DNA of 6,598 nucleotides from Armatimonadota bacterium (GTDB lineage Bacteria; Armatimonadota; UBA10988), in the NCBI GenBank assembly GCA_016183835.1, contig JACPDV010000283.1, forward strand, positions 1-6,598, given 5' to 3'. A program made the translations under genes and the position numbers. The notes beneath the pieces are model-generated. The model was not told the DNA's origin. It was given only the letters and a program-made list of their open reading frames with translations, and ran no database searches. Below, piece by piece: positions 1 through 5,046 of this stretch. Each line of letters starts with the position of its first letter. Positions within the stretch are counted from its first letter, which is position 1.

Positions 1-2
1 AT

Positions 3-89
3 GAGGCCACGGTGGTGGGCATCCGCGCCAACGAGGCGCTGCGGACGGGTCAGCGGGTGGTCTTCCAGGACGACTGGTTCACTTTGTAG
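3..89 (+). CDS. 3' end of an upstream gene, probably a Gfo/Idh/MocA-family oxidoreductase (partial)
   Basis: Reading from base 3 gives 28 codons and a TAG stop at 87-89. The peptide begins EATVVGIRANEAL and ends DDWFTL. The pattern of an 'A..A...G..V.F' stretch just before the C-terminus is common at the end of Gfo/Idh/MocA dehydrogenases, where the last helix and strand follow the substrate domain. The stop lies 17 bp before the next start, and that next gene is itself a Gfo/Idh/MocA protein, so the two are likely an operon pair. The assignment is by resemblance of a short tail only; the coding frame is well supported by its fit to the next ribosome binding site. The start lies outside the window. 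Confidence 0.6.
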   Translation, partial: EATVVGIRANEALRTGQRVVFQDDWFTL

Positions 90-106
90 GCGCGAAGGAG
101 GCAGCG

Positions 107-1363
107 ATGGCGGAAAGCTCGAGCGACGGCCGGCCGCAGACCACTCGGAGGCGGTTCCTGACCGGGGCGGCGATAGCGGCGGCCGGGGCGGCACTGCGCG
201 GGGCGCCGGACGCGGCGCGCGTGGTCGGCGCCAATGACCGCATCAGCTGGGGCCTCATCGGCTGTGGCCCGCAGGGCACCACCCACCTGCACGACCTCAT
301 GGCGCAGATCGAGAACAAGTCGGCCAACTGCGCCATCACGGCGGTGTGCGACATCTACCAACCGCGCAAGGAGGCCGCCCAGGCCCTGACTCAGGCCAAG
401 CTCTACCACAACTACGAGGACCTGCTCGCGGACGACAACGTCGACGTGGTGCTGGTGGCCAGCCCGGAGCACTGGCACGCGAAGATGACCCTCGACGCCC
501 TGCGCGCCGGCAAGGACGTGTACTGCGAGAAGCCGATGACGCGCCACTGGGAGGAGTCCGTCGAGGTGGCGCGGGTCGCCCGCGAGCAAAAGCGCGTCCT
601 GCAGATCGGCACGCAGTGGACCAGCCAGAAGGTCTGGCATCGGGCCCACGAGCTGCTGCCCCAGTTGGGGCAGGTGGTGTGGAGCCAGACCAGCTACTGC
701 CGCAACTCCACCGACGGCGAGTGGAACTCCAAGATCGAGCCCGGCTGCACCGCGGAGACCCTCGACTGGAAGCGGTTCCTCGGCCCGGCTCCCGACCGGC
801 CCTTCTCAGCCGAGCGCTACTTCCGCTGGCGCAAGTACTGGGACTACTCGTCCGGGATCTGCGGCGACCTGCTGCCGCATCAGATCGGCCCGCTGATGAT
901 CGTGCTCGGGGCGGAGATGCCAGTGCGCGTGGTGGCCACCGGGAGCGTCCTCGTGCAGAAGGACCGCGAGGTGCCGGACACCTTCCACATGCTGGTGGAC
1001 TTCGCCTCGGGCCACACCATGCTGGTGGCGGGCTGCACGGCCAACGAGCAGGGGCTGACGCCCATGGTTCGCGGCCACGAGGCCACCATGCTGCTGGGCC
1101 GCAGCGACCTGATCGAGGTCAAGCCCGAGCGCATCTTCGCCGAGGACTTCGAACCGATCCGCGAGACGGTGGACGATCCGGTGGAGCCGCGTCAGGCGCA
1201 CCAGCGGAACTTCATGGACTGCGTGCGCAGCCGGCAGGAGCCCAACTGCGGGCTCACGGTGGCGCTCCCCGCTATGCTCGCGGTGGGGCTGGCGGAAGTG
1301 GCCTACCGAGAGACACGGGAGGTCGTGTTCGACGCGGAGAAGCTGCAGATCGTCACGAAATAG
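107..1363 (+). CDS. Tat-exported Gfo/Idh/MocA-family NAD(P)-dependent oxidoreductase
   Basis: This 418-residue protein is full length for the family. A twin-arginine signal opens it: TRRRFLTG at residues 13-20, followed by an alanine-rich hydrophobic stretch to about residue 30, so it is probably exported folded through the Tat pathway. The Rossmann dinucleotide motif is G52-C-G54-P-Q-G57 within WGLIGCGPQG. PEHWHA (120-125) and the hallmark CEKPM (140-144, with Lys142 of the EKP motif) follow. GDLLPHQ (253-259) holds the histidine (His258) that usually serves in the substrate site. Known members oxidise or reduce sugars, inositols and their derivatives; the substrate here cannot be read from sequence. 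The ATG at 107 is fixed by a perfect AAGGAGG at 95-101 five bases upstream and by the position of the Tat motif. No frameshift or missing motif is visible. Downstream lies a repeat-filled gap rather than a tightly linked gene. Confidence 0.95.
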   Translation: MAESSSDGRPQTTRRRFLTGAAIAAAGAALRGAPDAARVVGANDRISWGLIGCGPQGTTHLHDLMAQIENKSANCAITAVCDIYQPRKEAAQALTQAKLYHNYEDLLADDNVDVVLVASPEHWHAKMTLDALRAGKDVYCEKPMTRHWEESVEVARVAREQKRVLQIGTQWTSQKVWHRAHELLPQLGQVVWSQTSYCRNSTDGEWNSKIEPGCTAETLDWKRFLGPAPDRPFSAERYFRWRKYWDYSSGICGDLLPHQIGPLMIVLGAEMPVRVVATGSVLVQKDREVPDTFHMLVDFASGHTMLVAGCTANEQGLTPMVRGHEATMLLGRSDLIEVKPERIFAEDFEPIRETVDDPVEPRQAHQRNFMDCVRSRQEPNCGLTVALPAMLAVGLAEVAYRETREVVFDAEKLQIVTK

Positions 1364-1381
1364 CCGGCGGTCGCAACCGTG

Positions 1382-1466
1382 CCCGGCCCTGAAATGCCGG
1401 GCTACCCATGACCAAACCCCGCAGGGGTTTCGTTCGGCGTAGCCGGCCGTTTCAACGGCGGGAGCG
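1382..1466. repeat. Structured dispersed-type repeat, copy 1 of 2
   Basis: This 85-bp unit begins 18 bp after the oxidoreductase stop and matches the unit at 1483-1567 with about 7 mismatches (my count by eye). It can fold as several hairpins. GCCCGGC (1381-1387) pairs with GCCGGGC (1396-1402). AAACCCC pairs with GGGGTTT across a GCA loop (about 1414-1430). GCCGTT pairs with AACGGC across TC. GGCTAC near 1401 can also pair with GTAGCC near 1440, enclosing the central hairpin. The GGGGTTT arm is followed by a pyrimidine-rich stretch, so in RNA the central hairpin might weakly terminate transcription of the upstream gene. It has no convincing coding content. Confidence 0.9.
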
Positions 1467-1482
1467 AATCGGGTACACGTAC

Positions 1483-1567
1483 CCCGGCATTCAAATGCCG
1501 GGCTACCCATGACCAAACTCCGTAGGGGTTTCGTTCGGCGTAGCCCGACGTTTCAACGGCGGGAGCG
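1483..1567. repeat. Structured dispersed-type repeat, copy 2 of 2
   Basis: This is the second copy of the 85-bp unit, in the same orientation and 101 bp after the first. The first hairpin is stronger here: CCCGGCATT pairs with AATGCCGGG around a two-base centre. The central stem keeps pairing through a G-U wobble (AAACTCC with GGGGTTT). CGGGCTAC and GTAGCCCG now pair perfectly, while the last hairpin (CGTT with AACG) is one pair weaker than in copy 1. Between the copies sits a perfect small palindrome, GGGTAC-AC-GTACCC (1471-1484). The unit ends 8 bp before the apbE start, and its terminal GGGAG (1561-1565) is the only Shine-Dalgarno-like sequence available to that gene. Confidence 0.9.
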
Positions 1568-1575
1568 GCGCGGGC

Positions 1576-2475
1576 ATGCCCCAATCCACCGACATGGTGC
1601 GCCTCTCTGTAGAGGCCATGCGATGCCGCTTCGAGATCGCGCTGCACGGGGACGACCCGATGCGGCTGCGCGGCGCAGCCGGCTTGGCCGTTGAGGAGAT
1701 CCTGCGGCTCCATCGCCAGCTTAGCCGGTTCGAGTCCCAGAGCGAGCTCAGCCGCATCAACCGCCTGGCCGCGCGCAAACTGGTGCCGGTCGAGCCGGAG
1801 CTGTTCGCCTTCCTCCAGCAGTGTCGAGATCTGTCTGCGGCCACGGACGGAGCTTTCGACATCGCCCTGGGCGGCGGCGCCGTCGTGCTGCTGGATCCCG
1901 ACCACCGCACCGTCCGGTTCGGCCGGGCGGGGACAGCCATCGACGCGGGCGGGATCGGCAAGGGCTACGCCGTCGAGCGAGCGATGGAATACCTGGCCGA
2001 GGCCGGCATCGCCAACGCGCTGATCCACGCCGGCACCAGCAGTGTTTGTGCCCGAGGCTCCGCGCCGGACGGGTCCGGTTGGCCGGTAGGCATAGGCGGT
2101 CTGTGTGCCACTGGCAGCTTGCCTGCCAGTGTTGTCCCCGGTGACCCGAGCACTGGCAGGCAAGCTGCCAGTGGCATACCGCCGTCCGAGCCCCCGTTGG
2201 CTGTGGTCCACTTGCACGACCAAGCCGTCTCGATCAGTGAGCGCGCCCGGGCCCTCGACCCGCGGACCGGCCGGACCGCAGACGGCGCGGCGCTGGCCGC
2301 CGTCGTGCACCCCTCGGCAACTGTGGCGGAAGCCCTCTCCACCGCGCTGCTGGTGCGCGGCGCCGAGCTGCTCGACCTCCTCCCCGACCGGTTCCCCGGC
2401 ACGACGGCGCTGCTCCTCGACGAAGGAGCCGACGCGCCGACGCGAATCCTGGGCCAGGGCTGGGAGATCCGCTGA
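1576..2475 (+). CDS. apbE: FAD:protein FMN transferase (ApbE family), with an in-frame palindromic insertion
   Basis: The 299-residue protein resembles ApbE, which uses FAD to attach FMN covalently to a threonine of target redox proteins, usually membrane or extracytoplasmic. Visible motifs are SELSRIN (56-62), GAFDI (92-96), DAGGIGKGYAVE (123-134), HAGTSS (151-156) and DPRTG (228-232). In AEALSTALL, Glu252 and Thr256 sit where the Mg-binding Asp and Thr are expected, so Asp is replaced by Glu. Several things are odd. Only 28 residues separate FDI from DAGG, against roughly 60 in E. coli ApbE, so a segment seems absent. The stretch between SIS (219-221) and DPRTG is also short and lacks the usual His before the DPRTG motif. 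Residues 174-203 are encoded by a long palindrome. No signal peptide is seen. The ATG at 1576 has only a weak GGGAG ten bases upstream; an ATG at 1594 is an alternative. It overlaps the next gene by one base (TGATG). The family is clear; whether the enzyme works is doubtful. Confidence 0.82.
   Translation: MPQSTDMVRLSVEAMRCRFEIALHGDDPMRLRGAAGLAVEEILRLHRQLSRFESQSELSRINRLAARKLVPVEPELFAFLQQCRDLSAATDGAFDIALGGGAVVLLDPDHRTVRFGRAGTAIDAGGIGKGYAVERAMEYLAEAGIANALIHAGTSSVCARGSAPDGSGWPVGIGGLCATGSLPASVVPGDPSTGRQAASGIPPSEPPLAVVHLHDQAVSISERARALDPRTGRTADGAALAAVVHPSATVAEALSTALLVRGAELLDLLPDRFPGTTALLLDEGADAPTRILGQGWEIR
2095..2183. repeat. Palindromic element inside apbE (26-bp perfect inverted repeat)
   Basis: The arms at 2106-2131 and 2151-2176 are exact reverse complements over 26 bp (left arm begins TGCCACTGGCAG), separated by a 19-base loop. 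GGCGGT (2095-2100) and ACCGCC (2178-2183) extend the stem beyond a small asymmetric bulge. The element lies in frame and adds about 30 residues, rich in Gly, Ala, Ser and Pro, between GWPVGI and PPLAVVHL of the ApbE protein. That is a point where related proteins have a short surface loop. It carries no transposase, so it would be a non-autonomous mobile palindrome or REP-like unit. The inverted repeat is certain; its mobility is inferred. Confidence 0.95.
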
Positions 2476-3282
2476 TGGCGAAGCTGGCCGTGTTCCCCAA
2501 GGGCTTCCTCAACGAGCTGTGCGTCACGCGCGAGATGTCGCTCCTCGAGTGGTTCGACCTGGCGGCTTCGCTGGAGGTGGACGGGGTCGAGCTATACGAC
2601 CGCTTCTTCACCGAATGGAGCGACGGCTACTTCGCCGGGCTGCGGCGCGAGCTGGCGGCGCGCGGTCTGGCCGCTCCGATGATGTGCTACTCGCCCGACT
2701 TCACCATCCCCGACGCGGCGGCACGGCGCGAGGAGGTGGCGAAACAGAAGCGGATCCTGGACGTGTGCGCCCTCTTCGGCACGGTGCAGTGCCGGGTGCT
2801 CTCGGGCCAGGCGCGACCGGAGGTGTCGCGTGAGCAGGGCCTTGGCTGGGTGGTCGAGTGCATCGAGGCGGTCCTGCCGCACGCCGAAGCCTGCGGGATC
2901 CCGCTGGCCATCGAGAACCACTTCAAGGACGGCTTCTGGCAGCACCGCGAGTTCGCGCAGCGGAGGGACCTGTTCCTCGAGCTGCCCGAGCGCGTCCGAG
3001 GCGGTGAAGCACCGGGTGGTCACCATGCACGCCAGCGACCGCTACCTCACCTCGGGCACCGTGGAGGAGCTGCGGCAGGCAGACGGCACCCTGGGCTACC
3101 CGACCAACCTGTGCCACGGCATCATCGGCCGCGGGCTGAACGACTACGACCGGATCTTCAGCATCCTGCGCGGGGCGGGGTTCGACGGGTGGGTGAGCAT
3201 CGAGGACGGCGACGGGGGGATGGAGCCGCTCGTGGAGAGCGCGGCGTTCCTGCGGGGGAAGATGGCGGAGCACTTCGGGTGA
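2475..3282 (+). pseudogene. Sugar phosphate isomerase/epimerase (AP endonuclease 2-like TIM barrel), broken by a frame-changing deletion
   Basis: The family converts sugars or inositols through a metal ion held by Glu, Asp, His and Glu (as in D-tagatose 3-epimerase). The N-terminal part reads well from ATG 2475 to about 2995: VDGVELYD, then AIENHFKDGFW, whose Glu147 is the first metal ligand. The C-terminal part continues in the +1 frame from about 2986: EAVKHRVVTMHASDRYL with the His ligand (3028-3030), GRGLNDYD, and SIEDG with the last Glu (3202-3204), ending at TGA 3280-3282. Relatives carry about 25 more residues at the join, including a 'G-V-N-F-D-P-S-N' stretch with the Asp ligand, and these are absent. 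The frame change needs a loss of 3n+2 bases, so this is a deletion and not a simple indel. Without the deletion the gene would encode roughly 295 residues. The start is coupled to apbE (TGATG) with GGGAG at 2462-2466. As read, the uncorrected frame runs on to about 3314. It could be a real pseudogene or an assembly error. Confidence 0.85.
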
Positions 3283-3310
3283 GGTGTCCGGCCCGAGGCG
3301 CCACGCGGCT

Positions 3311-3340
3311 TTGACACCCCGGATCGCGCGACGGTATAAT
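3311..3340 (+). promoter_or_regulatory. Consensus sigma-70-type promoter for the ROK gene
   Basis: A perfect -35 box TTGACA (3311-3316) and a perfect -10 box TATAAT (3335-3340) are separated by 18 bp. Transcription would start near 3346-3348, leaving about a 30-base leader with a purine-rich AGAAGG six bases before the ATG at 3377. It lies 28 bp after the end of the isomerase gene, so the ROK gene is probably transcribed on its own. No operator repeat is evident around it. Confidence 0.87.
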
Positions 3341-3376
3341 CGCCGCGCGGACAGAGACAGGAAGAGAAGGCCGAGC

Positions 3377-4705
3377 ATGGCACGGTACTACGTGGGTGTG
3401 GACGTGGGGGGCACGAAGATGCTGGCGGCGGTCGTGGACGAGGACGACGGCATCCACGGCAAAGCGAAGGCCGACACGCCGGCGGACAACTCCGAGAACC
3501 TGATGGAGGCGCTCGAGCAGGTGATCCACCAGGCGATCCAGGACTCCGGCATCAAGCTCAAGCAGGTGGCGGCCATCGGGCTGGGGGTGCCCGGTGTGGT
3601 GGGCGACAACGGCGAGTGCATCTGGGCGCCGAACTGCCCGCTCACCGGCGTGCCCGTGGCGGAGATCCTGAGCAGCCAGTTCGGCGTGCCCGTGGTGGTG
3701 GGCAACGACGTCAACGTGGGCACGTTCGGCGAGCGCTCGTCGGGCGCCGCGCGGGGGTACGACAGCGCGTTCGGCATGTTCGTCGGCACCGGCATCGGCG
3801 GCGGGCTGGTGGTCCACGGGCAGGTGATCGTGGGGCACCACGCGCTGGGTGCCGAGGTGGGCCACATCATCGTCGACCACGAGGCCGCGCGCACCGGCGC
3901 GGAGGGCGGCGGCGAGTTCGAGTGGTACGCCAGCCGGCTGGGGATCGAGCGGCGCATCCGCCAGGGGCTGGCCGAGGGGGGGAGCAGCAGCATCGCCGAC
4001 CAGCTCGGCGATGCCGACGACCGGATCAAGTCCGGAGTGCTCAGCGACGCGATCGACGCCGGCGACGAGTTGGTCACCGAGGCGCTGACCTGGGCGTCCG
4101 AGGTGATCGGCATCGCCTCCGTGACGGTGATCCACCTCTGCGACCCGGAGGTGATCGTCTACGGCGGCGGGGTGATCGAGGCCTGCGGCGACTTCATGCT
4201 GCCCCTCATCGAGGCGGCGGTGCGCGCCCACGTGGCGCCGGGGAACGGCCGGCCGCTCCGCCTGGTGCGCAGCGAGCTGGGCGACAACGCCGTGTGGCTC
4301 GGCGCGGTGGCGCTGGCCAAGAGCGCCGGCGGGCAGAAGAGCGACTACCCCGTGGTGCTGGCGCCCGAGTTCGGTGTGGTGATGGTGGACGGCGAGCGGA
4401 TGGGCAACGACGTCGTGGTGCGGGCCAACGGCAAGGTCGTGCGCCGCAAGAAGAAGCTCAGCCGGGCCGTCCACGGCACTGCCCACGAGGTCAGCCTGGA
4501 AGAGATTCGCTACGTCTGCAAAGGCAAGCCGGAGTACCTCTACATCGGCCACGGGCACCACGGGCACCTGGCGCTCAGTCGCGACGCGCGCGACTGGCTG
4601 GACCAGCAGGGCATCCCTGTGTCGCTCTTGCCGACCTCGGAGGCCGCCGCGGTCTTCAGCCATGCCAGCGGACGACGGGCGCTGCTCCTCCACGCCACCT
4701 GCTGA
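3377..4705 (+). CDS. ROK-family sugar kinase fused to a C-terminal Mth938-like domain
   Basis: This 442-residue protein has two parts. Residues 1-317 are a ROK (ASKHA-fold) kinase: DVGGTK (9-14) for ATP phosphate, GLGVPG (68-73), GNDVNVGTFGE (109-119) with the catalytic base Asp111, VGTGIGGGLVV (136-146), GAEVGH (158-163), and DPEVIVYGGGV (256-266). ROK kinases phosphorylate glucose, fructose or amino sugars; the sugar cannot be told here. The usual zinc motif CxCGxxGC before ExYAS is missing: that stretch reads TGAEGGGEFEWYAS (173-186), with no cysteine. Residues about 325-442 resemble the Mth938-like domain (PF04430, formerly DUF498): FGVVMVDGERMGNDVVV, then RRKKKLSR, SLEEIRYV, PEYLYIGHGHHGHLALS, a PTSEAAAVFS helix and a final LLLHATC. 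The frame is uninterrupted across the join. The ATG at 3377 is preferred over one at 3284, because the latter lies upstream of the promoter and adds a basic, non-homologous leader. Confidence 0.93.
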   Translation: MARYYVGVDVGGTKMLAAVVDEDDGIHGKAKADTPADNSENLMEALEQVIHQAIQDSGIKLKQVAAIGLGVPGVVGDNGECIWAPNCPLTGVPVAEILSSQFGVPVVVGNDVNVGTFGERSSGAARGYDSAFGMFVGTGIGGGLVVHGQVIVGHHALGAEVGHIIVDHEAARTGAEGGGEFEWYASRLGIERRIRQGLAEGGSSSIADQLGDADDRIKSGVLSDAIDAGDELVTEALTWASEVIGIASVTVIHLCDPEVIVYGGGVIEACGDFMLPLIEAAVRAHVAPGNGRPLRLVRSELGDNAVWLGAVALAKSAGGQKSDYPVVLAPEFGVVMVDGERMGNDVVVRANGKVVRRKKKLSRAVHGTAHEVSLEEIRYVCKGKPEYLYIGHGHHGHLALSRDARDWLDQQGIPVSLLPTSEAAAVFSHASGRRALLLHATC

Positions 4706-4790
4706 CGAGCCCCTCCAGCACCAGCCAGCCCTCTCGCCGGAAAGTCCCGGTCTGCTCGTCGGTCAGCCCACCCGCCACCGCTGCGCTCAT
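4656..4790 (-). pseudogene. 5' stub of a phytanoyl-CoA dioxygenase-like (PhyH) gene
   Basis: On the minus strand an ATG at 4788-4790 is preceded by GGAG with a seven-base spacer. It opens a 44-codon frame. The first 30 residues contain LTDEQ, then TFRREGWLVLEGLVS, matching the usual N-terminus of PhyH-family Fe(II)/2-oxoglutarate dioxygenases ('L-T-x-E-Q ... F-R-x-E-G-Y-L-V-L-x-G-L'). The resemblance stops at about 4701, exactly where the ROK gene's last codons on the other strand begin. The frame then runs antisense through ROK to a stop at 4656-4658. The iron-binding HxD and His residues are absent, so it cannot be an active enzyme. It lies 58 bp downstream of the glycosidase-like gene on the same strand. 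Calling it a truncated remnant is an inference from one short motif; chance similarity remains possible. Confidence 0.6.
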
Positions 4791-4848
4791 GCAACTGCTC
4801 CGCAACGCATGATGCGATCGGGGCGGGCAGGGGGCAGGAGCGTGTAGC

Positions 4849-5046
4849 CTAGCGGAGGACCAGCCAGCCGGGCGCGCCGGCCTGAGGCAGCCAGGCCACC
4901 GCGGTGTGCTCGCCGGCGCCGTCGTCGTCGCGCACCACCACGTTGAACCCCAGCGCCATCCCGGCTCGGGGTTCCGTGGTCAGCGGCGCCCGCCACGGCC
5001 ACGACGCCGTCACCGTGTAGCCCGTGGCCGTGCGCGCCAGGCCGTC
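4849..5046 (-). pseudogene. Displaced C-terminal 65 codons of the glycosidase-like gene (CBM9-like end)
   Basis: Minus-strand codons from 5046 to 4852, ending at TAG 4849-4851, read DGLARTATGYTVTASWPW, then GMALGFNVVVRDDDGAGEH and finally PGWLVLR. This is the second half of a CBM9/DOMON-like beta sandwich ('G-Y-T-V-E-A ... I-P-W', 'G-x-x-L-G-F-N', 'D-D-D'). It follows in sense directly from the upstream gene's VTAGDAVEVLL, but in the next frame. Adding one C after 5046 on the plus strand (a G in the minus-strand gene) would restore an unbroken VEVLLDGLA. It has no start signal of its own. Confidence 0.82.

Noticed and set aside
1382..1567. Possible CRISPR array from two repeats with a short spacer
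   Set aside because: Only two 85-bp units with a 16-bp gap, unlike CRISPR repeat and spacer sizes, and no cas gene.
1402..2310. Long minus-strand open frame across the repeats and apbE
   Set aside because: It is antisense to apbE, and its ends are translations of the 85-bp repeats (recurring phrases such as NETPAGFGHG). High GC keeps antisense frames open by chance.
3284..3376. N-terminal extension of the ROK protein from ATG 3284
   Set aside because: That start lies upstream of the consensus promoter, adds an Arg-rich leader without homology and lacks a good ribosome binding site; ATG 3377 precedes the DVGGTK motif at the normal distance.
3158..4693. 511-codon minus-strand open frame opposite the ROK gene
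   Set aside because: It is the antisense shadow of the ROK-Mth938 gene, with a His/Asp/Val-rich composition and no recognisable domain.
4704..4760. Possible terminator: GACGAGC (4704-4710) pairing with GCTCGTC (4754-4760)
   Set aside because: The stem is 7 bp with a loop of more than 40 bases and no T-tract, too weak to call.
4787..5002. 71-codon minus-strand frame between the ROK and glycosidase-like genes
   Set aside because: It is an Arg/Gly-rich out-of-frame reading of the true CBM9-like tail, which ends at 4849.
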